The notes below the pieces were generated by a model. It did no database searches and had not been told where the DNA came from. It worked only from the letters and a program-made list of their open reading frames with translations. From the NCBI RefSeq assembly GCF_001434145.1, contig NZ_AZED01000014.1, positions 496,001-560,000 of the forward strand: a stretch of 64,000 nucleotides of DNA, read 5' to 3'. Positions within the stretch are counted from its first letter, which is position 1. Each line of letters begins with the position of its first letter. Shown piece by piece: positions 54,192 to 62,941 of the stretch. The stretch comes from Lentilactobacillus otakiensis DSM 19908 = JCM 15040 (lineage in GTDB: Bacteria; Bacillota; Bacilli; Lactobacillales; Lactobacillaceae). The position numbers and the translations under genes are program-made.

Positions 54192-54848
54192 TTAATTTAA
54201 TTCAATGATTTTTCCGGTTGCGAGATAAACAGTCCACTCACATATGTTAGTGCTGTAATCACTCACTCGGCCCAAATCTTTGGCGACGTTCAGGTAAATA
54301 ATGGCAGAACTCACAATTTCTGGATTCTTGGCCATTGCCTGGTAGCTTGGCGCAGCAATGTCATTATAGAGTTCGTCAATTTTTTTATCATAAGACTGTG
54401 CCGTCTTTTTAGCCTTATCTTGATCTGCGTCGCCGTATGATTCAATTGATTTATCGTATTGTTGACTAACTTCTTGCGCCATCGTTGCGATAATTTCCTC
54501 AACTGAAGCAATCCGTTCTTTGCCTTTAATGTCAATCACTGATCTGGCAACATTTCGAGCGTGGTCGCCAGCCCGCTCCAAATCAGTGACAGCCTTTAAG
54601 ATCCCGACAACTTCTCGAAGATTCCCCGTCACCGGTTGGTACAAGGCAATCATTTCAAAGGAACGTTTTTCAATATAAATCTGCAAGTGATTAATGTCAT
54701 GATCGTTGGTAATCACCGCCTGTGCTTTTTGAATATCATGGTCGACAAACGCTTGGCCAGCATGCGTAACTGCTTCGCCAACAAGTGCCCCCAATTTCAT
54801 AAAATCTGCTTTCAAAGTGATGATTTCTTCATCAAAAACTTTCCCCAT
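54192..54848 (-). CDS. phoU: Phosphate transport system regulator PhoU
   Basis: 218 residues, all-helical, with two PhoU repeats, each carrying the E/D-rich metal-binding motif (ITNDHDINHLQIYIEKRSFEM, ERAGDHARNVARS; DLGRVSDYSTNICEW). It restrains signalling from the Pst transporter to PhoR. GGAG lies 9 nt before the ATG; it is 11 bp behind pstB and last in the operon. Confidence 0.94.
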   Translation of the reverse strand: MGKVFDEEIITLKADFMKLGALVGEAVTHAGQAFVDHDIQKAQAVITNDHDINHLQIYIEKRSFEMIALYQPVTGNLREVVGILKAVTDLERAGDHARNVARSVIDIKGKERIASVEEIIATMAQEVSQQYDKSIESYGDADQDKAKKTAQSYDKKIDELYNDIAAPSYQAMAKNPEIVSSAIIYLNVAKDLGRVSDYSTNICEWTVYLATGKIIELN

Positions 54849-54859
54849 AAGCTTCTCTC

Positions 54860-55618
54860 CTATCCGAATCGTCCGCTGACGTAATCCTCGGTTTGCTTCT
54901 CGTCAGGATTAACGAACATTTTAGTTGTGTCATCATATTCAACCACTCTGCCTTCCATAAAGAACGCTGTCTTGTCCGAAATTCGGGAAGCTTGCTGCAG
55001 ATTGTGGGTAACGATTATTATTGTATAATCTTTTTTTAATTCAAGCAAAGTATTTTCAATCTTGGCACTGGAAATTGGGTCCAGCGCACTCGTTGGCTCA
55101 TCCATTAAAATCACAGAGGGCGAGACGGCTAAAACACGCGCAATACAAATCCGTTGCTGCTGACCGCCAGAAAACGATAAAGCATTGTCATATAAATTAT
55201 CCTTCACTTCATCCCAAACTGCGGCCTGTTTCAAACTGCGCTCAACAATTTCATCGAGTTTTTGTTTGTCACGAATACCAGCAATTCGCAGGCCATAAGT
55301 AATGTTGTCATACACTGAAAATGGGAAAGGATTGGGCTGTTGGAAAACCATCCCAATGGATTTTCTTAATTCTACCAGATTAGTTTGGGGAGAATAAATA
55401 TTTTCTCCGTGAAATTGAACTGTCCCAGTAATTGTCACCCCATCAATCATGTCATTCATTCGATTTAAGCATCGCAGAAAAGTTGATTTTCCACATCCAG
55501 ACGGTCCAATTAAGGCAGAAATTTGGTTGGGTTGAAAATCCAAATGAATACCATAGAGCGCTTGAAAATCACCATAGAATAAATCCAGGTTGTCTGCTGA
55601 AATAATTGGTTCTGCCAT
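54860..55618 (-). CDS. pstB: Phosphate ABC transporter ATPase PstB (second copy)
   Basis: 252 residues. Walker [21 protein letters not shown]-loop [14 protein letters not shown], signature [10 protein letters not shown], Walker [13 protein letters not shown] and His in IIVTHNLQQ. It energises phosphate uptake. It is the distal of two tandem pstB genes, 11 bp apart; the two share the family core but differ throughout, as is usual in lactobacilli. Confidence 0.96.
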   Translation of the reverse strand: MAEPIISADNLDLFYGDFQALYGIHLDFQPNQISALIGPSGCGKSTFLRCLNRMNDMIDGVTITGTVQFHGENIYSPQTNLVELRKSIGMVFQQPNPFPFSVYDNITYGLRIAGIRDKQKLDEIVERSLKQAAVWDEVKDNLYDNALSFSGGQQQRICIARVLAVSPSVILMDEPTSALDPISSAKIENTLLELKKDYTIIIVTHNLQQASRISDKTAFFMEGRVVEYDDTTKMFVNPDEKQTEDYVSGRFG

Positions 55619-55629
55619 TTTTGCTCCTC

Positions 55630-56445
55630 CTAACCAAAGTTTCCTGATACATAATCATCGGTCATCTGCACTTTAGGGCGCGTGAAGACCTTTCTGGTTT
55701 TATTGTACTCAATTGCCTCACCCATGTTGAAAAAGACCGTGTAGTCGCTTAATCTGGCTGCCTGCTGCATGTTATGGGTCACGATGATAATCGTATAGTC
55801 CTTTTTGAGCTCTCGAAGAGTCGCTTCCAGCTGCTGGGTCGAAACCGGATCCAAGGCGCTCGCCGGTTCATCAAGCAATAATACATCCGGTTGAACGGCC
55901 AGAGCACGGGCAATACAGACCCGTTGTGCTTGCCCACCTGATAAGGATAATGCACTCTTATTCAAACTGTCTTTAACTTGATCCCAAACAGCGGCTTGCT
56001 TCAAAGTCGTTTCTACGACTTGATCCAAGGTCTTCTTGTCGTGAATGCCGCGCCGTTGCAATGCAAATGTCACGTTATCATAAATCGACTTTGCAAATGG
56101 ATTGGGTCTCTGAAATACCATCCCAATCCGGCGACGAACCTCATATACGTCAATCTTGGGCTGATTGATATCAACACCCTGATAGAGGATTTCGCCCTTC
56201 ACGGTTGCCACTCCATCGTTCATCCGATTAAGTGCCCGCAAAAAAGTTGATTTCCCTGAACCGGAAGGTCCGATCAATGCGGTGATGGTGTTCTTTTGGA
56301 ACTGCAGATCCGCATTGTGCATTGCCAACGTCTTGCCATAATAAATCTCCAAATCCTTTGTTTGCATGGTGATTTCAGTTTCTTCGGGATTGAAATCGTA
56401 AATAAAACGTTTTGGTTTGTTATTTAATCCTACTGTATTTTGCAT
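55630..56445 (-). CDS. pstB: Phosphate ABC transporter ATPase PstB (first copy)
   Basis: 271 residues with about 25 extra N-terminal residues ([22 protein letters not shown]) compared with the second copy. Walker [21 protein letters not shown]-loop [14 protein letters not shown], signature [10 protein letters not shown], Walker [13 protein letters not shown] and His in IIVTHNMQQ. It is an ATPase subunit for PstC/PstA, 10 bp behind pstA. Confidence 0.96.
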   Translation of the reverse strand: MQNTVGLNNKPKRFIYDFNPEETEITMQTKDLEIYYGKTLAMHNADLQFQKNTITALIGPSGSGKSTFLRALNRMNDGVATVKGEILYQGVDINQPKIDVYEVRRRIGMVFQRPNPFAKSIYDNVTFALQRRGIHDKKTLDQVVETTLKQAAVWDQVKDSLNKSALSLSGGQAQRVCIARALAVQPDVLLLDEPASALDPVSTQQLEATLRELKKDYTIIIVTHNMQQAARLSDYTVFFNMGEAIEYNKTRKVFTRPKVQMTDDYVSGNFG

Positions 56446-56455
56446 TTCATACCAC

Positions 56456-57346
56456 CTACTTTACTGAAGTCATACGTTCAAAGACTTTGCGACCAATGTA
56501 ACGGGCCGATAAATTAAATATCAGGATTGCCAGCACGAGGACCGCAGCTGAACCGGAAGAGACTTGGGTCAGATCCGGCATGATCCCTTCTGAATTAATT
56601 TTCCAGATGTGGACCGCCAACGTTTCCGCCGGACGCAGTGGGCTCAGGGGACTATCGATGTTGAATGGATTCCAATCCCCAAAGTTTAACGCCGGGGCAC
56701 TCTGCCCTGCTGTATAAATCAAGGCAGCGGCTTCACCGAAAACCCGACCGGAACAGAGAATAATTCCGCTGATAATTCCAGGCAATGAGGCCGGTACCAC
56801 AATATGGATAATTGTTTCGTACTTGGAAAGTCCCAACCCCAGGCCACCCTGGCGCTGGTCGTCAGAAACATTTGATAATGAATCTTCAATGTTTCTGGTT
56901 AATAACGGCAAGTTAAAAATCGTCAGGGTTAACGCACCGGAAATAATGGAAAAGCCATAGTTAAACTGAACCACAAACAGCAAGAAGCCAAACAGCCCGA
57001 CCACCACCGAAGGCAGTGAACTCAAAATTTCAATTGACGTCTTGATGGTTGAAGTAAACCAGTTATCCTGGGCGTATTCATTCAGATAAATTGCGGCACC
57101 AAGCGCAATTGGTAAGGAAATCAGCATTGCCAGCAATAACAGATAGAATGAATTAAATAGCTGAATGCCGATCCCGCCACCAGCGTTAAAGGCTTTTGCC
57201 GGTGAAGTTAAGAAGTGCCAACTAACATTTGGCAAACCGGTGATAAAAATGTAGCCGATCAGAAAGGCGAGGATTAAGACGACGAATCCAGCGACTGCCT
57301 TTAAGCAAGCAATGGCAAACCGACTTTGTTTTTGAGTTCGATTCAT
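56456..57346 (-). CDS. pstA: Phosphate ABC transporter permease PstA
   Basis: 296 residues, six membrane helices. The BPD_transp_1 EAA loop is near 185-205 (LSKYETIIHIVVPASLPGIISG). PTA signature residues are SSLPSVVVGLFG near 112 and RVFGEAAALIYTAG. Its ATG overlaps the pstC stop by 4 nt (ATGA). Confidence 0.96.
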   Translation of the reverse strand: MNRTQKQSRFAIACLKAVAGFVVLILAFLIGYIFITGLPNVSWHFLTSPAKAFNAGGGIGIQLFNSFYLLLLAMLISLPIALGAAIYLNEYAQDNWFTSTIKTSIEILSSLPSVVVGLFGFLLFVVQFNYGFSIISGALTLTIFNLPLLTRNIEDSLSNVSDDQRQGGLGLGLSKYETIIHIVVPASLPGIISGIILCSGRVFGEAAALIYTAGQSAPALNFGDWNPFNIDSPLSPLRPAETLAVHIWKINSEGIMPDLTQVSSGSAAVLVLAILIFNLSARYIGRKVFERMTSVK

Positions 57347-58272
57347 TTCTTAAACGCCCCTTTCCTGCCGATCATGTGAACCAGTAAATTGAAGAATAGT
57401 GACATGACTAACAGTACCAGTGCCAATGACCAAAGCGCATCATTTTGCAGCGAACCCATCACGGTATTCCCCATTCCGGCAGTTAATACTGATGTTAAAG
57501 TGGAAGCCGGCGAAGTCAGGTTCTGTGGCATTAAGGCGGCATTCCCGATGACCATCTGGACTGCCAGTGCTTCACCGAATGCCCGAGCCATCCCGAAAAC
57601 GACTGCTGTTAGAATTCCAGGAGTGGCAGCTCGGAGAACCACTTTCCAAATTGTCTGCCACTTGGTTGCACCGAGCGCTAACGAGGCTTGTCGATAGAAT
57701 TGCGGCACACCTCTCAGTGAATCAACTGTCATTGAGACGATCGTTGGTAAAATCATGACAAACAAAACAAAGGTTCCGGAGAGGATGCCAAAACCGCTGC
57801 CGCCAAAAGTATTCCGAACGAACGGTACCACAACGGAAAGTCCAATAAAACCATAAACCACAGAAGGAATCCCAACTAATAGTTCGGTAACAGGCTGAAG
57901 AATTTTAGCGCCGCGTTTAGGAGAAATTTCTGTCATATAGACTGCAGTTCCAATCGCAAATGGCGTTGACAATAACGCAGCCAAAATGGTGACCAAAAAC
58001 GATCCGACAATCATTGGTAATGCCCCAACCGCTTGATGACCAGCTGGCGTCTTGGTGCCAGGATTCCACAAAGTCCCAGTGAAGAAGTCTTTAACAGAGA
58101 CGCCATCTTTGAAGAAAGTGGCGAGGCCCTTGCTGGCAACAAAAACAATAATTCCAAGTACAATTGCCATGATGAGCAATAAGGCTGAGAGACTTAGCAG
58201 ATGGCCAAAACGTTCATAACGTGCAGTTTTGGACTTTTTCATCAGTTGTTTGGCTAACTTTTGATTTTGCAC
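57343..58272 (-). CDS. pstC: Phosphate ABC transporter permease PstC
   Basis: 309 residues from GTG 58272 (GGGGG 7 nt upstream), six membrane helices. It has GIPSVVYGFIGLSVV, the EAA loop LGATKWQTIWKVVLRAATPGILTAVVFGMARAFGEALAVQMVIGN and a large first outer loop. It pairs with PstA to form the phosphate channel. It lies 2 bp behind pstS. Confidence 0.96.
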   Translation of the reverse strand: MQNQKLAKQLMKKSKTARYERFGHLLSLSALLLIMAIVLGIIVFVASKGLATFFKDGVSVKDFFTGTLWNPGTKTPAGHQAVGALPMIVGSFLVTILAALLSTPFAIGTAVYMTEISPKRGAKILQPVTELLVGIPSVVYGFIGLSVVVPFVRNTFGGSGFGILSGTFVLFVMILPTIVSMTVDSLRGVPQFYRQASLALGATKWQTIWKVVLRAATPGILTAVVFGMARAFGEALAVQMVIGNAALMPQNLTSPASTLTSVLTAGMGNTVMGSLQNDALWSLALVLLVMSLFFNLLVHMIGRKGAFKK

Positions 58273-58274
58273 TG

Positions 58275-59159
58275 TTATTCCCCCGATCCTTTTGTGATTT
58301 TGCCTTGCCAGGTTCGCTGGTAATGCATATCTTTGACAGAAATGTAGCCCAATTTATTAAACAGGGTCGTTTGAATATGATCGTTTTTAAGATAAGCCAA
58401 GAACTTTTTAGTTAACCCGGTTGGTGCACCTCGCGTATAAATATGTTCATAGGACCAAATTTTCCATTTGTTATCCATGACATTTTTTTCGGTTGGCTTA
58501 ATCCCGTCAACCCTTAATGGATGGATACTCTTATTGAAATAGCCAAAGGATACATAGCTAATCGCACCAGGTGTTGATGACACGATCTGACGAACTGTTC
58601 CTGATGAATCTTGTTCTTGTGCAGTCGCACTTTCGTGGCCTTTGAGCCCATATTCCTCAAAGGTCACTCGCGTTCCGCTTCCCTGAGAACGATTAATCAA
58701 TGTGATCGGCAAGTTTGGTCCCCCAAGCTGTTTCCAATTGGTATATTTTCCTGTAAAAATGGCAATCAGTTGCGCTGTACTTAAATTATTGATGCCGACC
58801 TTGTCGTTGGTAATTGGGGCAACCCCAACTACGGCAATCTTATGATCGACCAACCCTTTTGGATTGATGCCGGCCTTTTCTTCAGCGAACAAATCTGAAT
58901 TTCCCATTTGGACGGCACCGGATTCGATCTGACTTAATCCAGTACCGGATCCGCCACCCTGAACGTTGATAAAGATGCCGGCGTGATCAGCAGAATACTG
59001 TTCACTCGCAGCTTCAACCAGCGGCTGCAACGCCGTTGATCCCACGGCGGTGATTGATTGTTGGTTAGTCGAGGTTTTACTGCGGGCATTGTAGGCACCA
59101 ATTCCAGCAACAATGATGACCAAGCATAGTAGCAACTTATAAATTGTCCGTTTTCGCAT
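58275..59159 (-). CDS. pstS: Phosphate-binding protein PstS, apparently without lipobox
   Basis: 294 residues from ATG 59159 (GGAGG 7 nt upstream). After an N-terminal hydrophobic helix (about 8-24) comes the binding domain with ITAVGSTALQPLVEAASEQY, NVQGGGSGTGLSQI, VGVAPITNDKVG and TLINRSQGSGTRVTFEEYGL, the phosphate-loop segments. The only early Cys is inside the helix (YKLLLCLVII), with no L-[AS]-[GA]-C motif, so it looks membrane-anchored by the helix or secreted rather than a lipoprotein. It is first of pstSCAB1B2-phoU, behind a PhoP box. Confidence 0.93.
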   Translation of the reverse strand: MRKRTIYKLLLCLVIIVAGIGAYNARSKTSTNQQSITAVGSTALQPLVEAASEQYSADHAGIFINVQGGGSGTGLSQIESGAVQMGNSDLFAEEKAGINPKGLVDHKIAVVGVAPITNDKVGINNLSTAQLIAIFTGKYTNWKQLGGPNLPITLINRSQGSGTRVTFEEYGLKGHESATAQEQDSSGTVRQIVSSTPGAISYVSFGYFNKSIHPLRVDGIKPTEKNVMDNKWKIWSYEHIYTRGAPTGLTKKFLAYLKNDHIQTTLFNKLGYISVKDMHYQRTWQGKITKGSGE

Positions 59160-59203
59160 CTCAATTCCTCCTTGAATCTTCATTTTCAATTGTATTAAAT
59201 CAA

Positions 59204-59242
59204 TGTAAATATTTGACCGGGCAAATGTAAAAGTTTTGTAAA
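59204..59242 (-). promoter_or_regulatory. PhoP box upstream of pstS
   Basis: On the minus strand TTTACA occurs at 59242-59237, 59231-59226 and 59209-59204, at offsets of exactly 11 and 22 bp. A degenerate copy (CCGGTC) fills the missing step, and TTAATA continues the phase at 59198-59193. TTTACA-N5 tandem repeats with 11-bp spacing are the PhoP-binding pattern of Gram-positive bacteria. TACAAT (59195-59190) is the likely -10, without a good -35, as expected for an activated promoter. Confidence 0.85.
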
Positions 59243-59279
59243 TGGATAATGGGGTGTCTAATCAATTTTTGTCCAAAAC

Positions 59280-59307
59280 ACAAAAAAGCCGGGAATTTCC
59301 CCGGCTT
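59280..59307 (-). terminator. Terminator of minJ-phoP-phoR
   Basis: Minus-strand stem AAGCCGGG / CCCGGCTT with loop GAAATT, followed by TTTTG. Confidence 0.88.
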
Positions 59308-59352
59308 AACTTACTTTTTAATTGTAAATATTTCGTTGAAAACCGGCAAAGA

Positions 59353-60738
59353 TTAGCCTTTGTCTCCAGTTTGGTCATCGTCTTCAACAATTGGGAAGTT
59401 GACGGTAAACGTTGACCCGACGCCCCGCTGGCTTTTAACGTCAATCGTTCCGCCAACTGCGTCAACCATTTCTTTAACAATGGAAAGCCCTAATCCGGTA
59501 CCGCTCACTTTTTGCTTGGTTCGTGAGTCATCTGCCCGGTAAAACCGCTCGAATAACCTTGAAATATCCTTCTGGGCAATCCCAATTCCAGTATCGGAAA
59601 CATGCAGCTGCCAAAAACTATCGTTTGCCGTATATTCAATATTAACTTCACCATTCGGCCGATTATATTTAACTGCATTGCTAACCAAATTCCTGAGAAT
59701 TCTGGTTAATGTTGTCGTGTCGGCGGTCACTTCAACATGTTCCGGTATTTTGTTGTTGATCGTTACGTGATTCCCTGACGTCATCGATTTGTATGACTGT
59801 AATTCAGAATTGATAAAGTCATGTAATCCCAGAGGTTTGTAATTGTAATTCGTACCATTTTGAATGTGTGAAATTGTCAGAACATCCTGGACTAAGGATG
59901 CCAATTGATCGCTTTGCTGATCGATGATTTTGAGAAATTCCACGAGGCTCTTTTTGTCGTCCATCGCCCCGTCCAACAGTGTCTTGGTAAAGCCTGAGAT
60001 TGCTGTAATGGGTGTCTTTAATTCATGGCTGGCATTCCGCAGAAAGTCAATCTGCATTTGCTTAACGTTAATAATGTCTGAAATATCATACATAATGACA
60101 AGCACATGGAAATCATTCTCAAGCCGATTAAACACAACACTGGTGTCCCAAGTAACTGATTTCGCGCCAACGCTTTGAACTTCTTCTTGTTGAGATTTGT
60201 GATTGTTATAAACATTCTCAATGAGTGAAAGCAGCTGATAATTCCGAATATCCTGGGTATAAGGATGGACTTGAGTGAGGATATCTCGACCAAGCATCAC
60301 TGACATCTTGTGGTTGGCAAAAATGACATCGTGGGTTGAATCAATTACCATGACGCCGACCGGTAGACTTGAAAGAATGGTGATCAGTTCTGCGTTGCTG
60401 TTGCGAATACTTTTTCCTTCGTCCTGTTGGCGACTTTGCAGCTCATTAAGCTGATCGGCAACCCCTTTTAACGGGTTATCTGGCTCGACAAACAGTGGCG
60501 CTGCAGGTTGATGATCAACAATATTAGCAGTCATTACCTGAAGTTGTTTAAGTAACTTATCGTGTTGCCGATATTCAAGCATTAAGACAATGCAGGCACT
60601 TGCGTCAGCGAACAGAAGCAAGCCCGCTAAATCCACCCAGCCATCATCTTTTGTCATAAAACCACAAAAGAGCATGGCCAAGGCGGCAATGCTCAAGATC
60701 ACAACTGTTAAGATTTGTTTGTAAATTTTACTCAGCAT
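59353..60738 (-). CDS. phoR: Phosphate-sensing histidine kinase PhoR
   Basis: 461 residues from ATG 60738, the third of three ATGs and the one best spaced from GGGG. Two membrane helices lie within the first 50 residues with hardly any outer loop, then a PAS domain (about 105-220, [20 protein letters not shown]). The HisKA box [16 protein letters not shown] (phospho-His near 240) is followed by N box [15 protein letters not shown]1 [13 protein letters not shown] box LFERFYR and G2 [13 protein letters not shown]. The lack of a sensor loop fits sensing through Pst/PhoU. The start overlaps the phoP end by 11 bp. Confidence 0.93.
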   Translation of the reverse strand: MLSKIYKQILTVVILSIAALAMLFCGFMTKDDGWVDLAGLLLFADASACIVLMLEYRQHDKLLKQLQVMTANIVDHQPAAPLFVEPDNPLKGVADQLNELQSRQQDEGKSIRNSNAELITILSSLPVGVMVIDSTHDVIFANHKMSVMLGRDILTQVHPYTQDIRNYQLLSLIENVYNNHKSQQEEVQSVGAKSVTWDTSVVFNRLENDFHVLVIMYDISDIINVKQMQIDFLRNASHELKTPITAISGFTKTLLDGAMDDKKSLVEFLKIIDQQSDQLASLVQDVLTISHIQNGTNYNYKPLGLHDFINSELQSYKSMTSGNHVTINNKIPEHVEVTADTTTLTRILRNLVSNAVKYNRPNGEVNIEYTANDSFWQLHVSDTGIGIAQKDISRLFERFYRADDSRTKQKVSGTGLGLSIVKEMVDAVGGTIDVKSQRGVGSTFTVNFPIVEDDDQTGDKG

Positions 60739-61453
60739 CATCATCCCCAGTAGAGAATTCGTACCCAAATCCACGAACAGTTTTTAAATACTTAGGTTGT
60801 TTAGGATCTGGCTCAATTTTTTCTCGTAAATGGGCAATCTGGATATCAACCATTCGACTTTGGCCGGAATAATCAAATCCCCAGACCCCCTGGAGTAATT
60901 GGTCACGACTAAGGACTTGATTTTCATGACTCACCAGATATTGCATGAGCTCAAATTCTTTGGGCGTTAACTTGAGATTCTTAGCGTCCACGCTGACTCG
61001 ATATTTTTTGTGGTCAATTGTAAATGGACCAGTCGTCTCAATGCTCTTGGTGGACTTGGACGTTGACTGTTCTTCAGTGGCAGAACTTTTCTCATACCTT
61101 CGCAGAACGGCATTGATCCGAGCGATCACTTCTCGAGGACTAAACGGCTTTGGAATATAATCATCGGCGCCCATTTCCAAACCAAAGACTTTATCAAATT
61201 CAGTATCTTTAGCAGTAAGTAAAATCACCGGCGTATCATTTCTATCCATCCGCAACTGTTTGAGGACCTGTTCGCCGCTCAATTGGGGCAGCATTAGATC
61301 CAACAAGACGATATCAAACTGGCCATTTTCAGCCATTGAGAGTGCGTCAACACCATTAGTGGCACTTTGCACCTCAAAATTGGCCTGCTTTAGATTGTAT
61401 TCCAATAAAGTAACAATTGCTGGTTCGTCGTCAACTACAAGCACTTTTTTCAC
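60728..61453 (-). CDS. phoP: Phosphate response regulator PhoP
   Basis: 241 residues from GTG 61453 (GGAGG 6 nt upstream). The receiver domain has acidic pocket VVDDEP, phospho-Asp in VLLDLMLPQLSG near 53, and LTAKD. A C-terminal OmpR/PhoB winged helix follows (about 145-235, LKLTPKEFELMQYLVSHENQVLSRDQLLQGVWGFD; VDIQIAHLREKIEPDP). It should bind the PhoP box before pstS. A Ser/Thr/Glu-rich linker (SSATEEQSTSKSTKS) separates the domains. Confidence 0.95.
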   Translation of the reverse strand: MKKVLVVDDEPAIVTLLEYNLKQANFEVQSATNGVDALSMAENGQFDIVLLDLMLPQLSGEQVLKQLRMDRNDTPVILLTAKDTEFDKVFGLEMGADDYIPKPFSPREVIARINAVLRRYEKSSATEEQSTSKSTKSIETTGPFTIDHKKYRVSVDAKNLKLTPKEFELMQYLVSHENQVLSRDQLLQGVWGFDYSGQSRMVDIQIAHLREKIEPDPKQPKYLKTVRGFGYEFSTGDDDAE

Positions 61454-61463
61454 GATAACCCTC

Positions 61464-62624
61464 CTAATGACTAAGCTTTGTATACGTTTTGACGCCAATC
61501 TCGTGTGGCGAGTTTTTGAAAATTGCGGATTCGGTTATTTTGAGCTGATCGTTTCGATCGCGTACTTTGAATCGACAATATGTCGAGTTGGTACTCAGCG
61601 CTCGGTAAAACTCGTCTTCATTGGAAATCTTAATACCATTAACTTCTAAAATAACATCGCCAACTTTAAGATCCATCTTAGCGGCCGGCGTTTCCGGTTG
61701 AATGCCGATCACGCGGACCCCATCCATGACTTCACTGTATTCAAAGGTTTGCTGGTTATCAGCATGTTTGGCTAATCCCAACACAAGGTAGTAGCCCAGT
61801 AGTAAAACCACAGTTGCCGGTAATATCAATTTGGGGACAAAGTAGCCGGCAATTGCCAAACAGACCCCAACTCCAGCGATCAGATACATTGACTTGCTCA
61901 ATTTCTTCAAGAGTTCTCGAGGAACGCTTCGTTTAACAGTAAACTTGAGCCCGATCAGAATTGGGACCAACAAAATGGCGTAGAAATGATGATTAACTTG
62001 GAATAATGGCATAAACGGAAAACTGGTATGGAACCAATCTCCCGGAACAAATAGCAAGAATGGGAAAATCGTCAGTTCATTGAATTTATAAACAGCCGTT
62101 TTATTATTTCGCTGATTGCGAACCAACGTTGGTGAATCAAAACGGCCACCATTGACATTAACAAATACCGCTGTTGTCAAGATAATCACAACGAATAAAA
62201 TCAAACTGTTAATCGGATCAACAGCCGCTGAATGGATCCCCATACCGGCAAACCAATTTAAAATTGGCTTTAATTGAGAAATATTTGGCATCAACAATGT
62301 CAAAATACTTGTAACTCCGGCGATTGTGACCGAAAGCAGCCACCAAGGAATTAATACTAACCCAATCAGCATCAATCCTTCGTAAACGATCAACCATTCA
62401 AGTGAAATGCTCAAAAAGCCACCCAGAATGATTGACGCCAAGATACCAAAGATCAGCCCCATTCTGACAAAGTGCCGACCTTCATAAAAGTCATCATAAA
62501 TCGCGGAATTAAAGATACCCCGTTCTTTTTTCAGTCGGTTAATGTGGATTAAATAACTGCGAATCACCCCAATCCACAGCGCCGGTTGTATGATAAAAAA
62601 TCCAAAAGCTATTAAATATTTCAT
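61464..62624 (-). CDS. MinJ-like PDZ-domain membrane protein
   Basis: 386 residues. Seven or eight membrane helices (about 1-290) are followed by a C-terminal cytoplasmic PDZ domain (about 295-365, GVRVIGIQPETPAAKMDLKVGDVILEVNGIKISNEDEFYRAL). This is the architecture of MinJ, which links DivIVA to MinD at the division site in Bacillus. The match rests on architecture and gene order, so a MinJ role is inferred. It starts the minJ-phoP-phoR unit, with phoP 10 bp downstream and its own extended -10 promoter. Confidence 0.82.
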   Translation of the reverse strand: MKYLIAFGFFIIQPALWIGVIRSYLIHINRLKKERGIFNSAIYDDFYEGRHFVRMGLIFGILASIILGGFLSISLEWLIVYEGLMLIGLVLIPWWLLSVTIAGVTSILTLLMPNISQLKPILNWFAGMGIHSAAVDPINSLILFVVIILTTAVFVNVNGGRFDSPTLVRNQRNNKTAVYKFNELTIFPFLLFVPGDWFHTSFPFMPLFQVNHHFYAILLVPILIGLKFTVKRSVPRELLKKLSKSMYLIAGVGVCLAIAGYFVPKLILPATVVLLLGYYLVLGLAKHADNQQTFEYSEVMDGVRVIGIQPETPAAKMDLKVGDVILEVNGIKISNEDEFYRALSTNSTYCRFKVRDRNDQLKITESAIFKNSPHEIGVKTYTKLSH

Positions 62625-62654
62625 TATGTCTTCCTCACCAATAATTATAAAGCT

Positions 62655-62683
62655 AGTATATCATTTATTCCCTGTCGGTTTAA
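62655..62683 (-). promoter_or_regulatory. Promoter of the minJ-like gene and phoPR
   Basis: TTAAAC (62678-62683), 17 bp, TATACT (62655-62660) with TGA immediately before the -10. Confidence 0.65.
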
Positions 62684-62790
62684 GGTGTTTCGAAAGTATG
62701 CGTGATTGGGTGGGCCGTGATCAAAAACGCTGAGCGTCAATTTGTGGTTTTGGTTGGTTGTCGATGAACTCTTGTTACCCCATTTAACTT

Positions 62791-62905
62791 AGCCGAAACG
62801 TGCTTCGCAAGCCAGTTTTCGAGGACGGCTCCGACGCCCCTGATCCTTTCGCTCAAAAAAATAGTCGTCAGGATAAACAAAAATCGTTTATCCCGACGAC
62901 TATTT
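62791..62905 (-). repeat. Dispersed intergenic element, copy D, with prfB terminator
   Basis: On the minus strand a strong hairpin (AAATAGTCGTC.GGATAAACG / its complement, 62854-62905) with TTTTTTT terminates prfB. About 45 nt later comes the 25-nt core at 62815-62791 (CTGGCTTG...CACGTTTCGGCT), enclosed by AGCCG/CGGCT. The order hairpin-then-core is that of copy A and opposite to copies B and C. The remaining 62690-62790 holds a short palindrome AACGCTGAGCGTC (62728-62740) and nothing else recognisable. Confidence 0.65.
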
Positions 62906-62941
62906 ACTTGATGCTCGGAATCACCCGGGGCTTGTCGCCCA

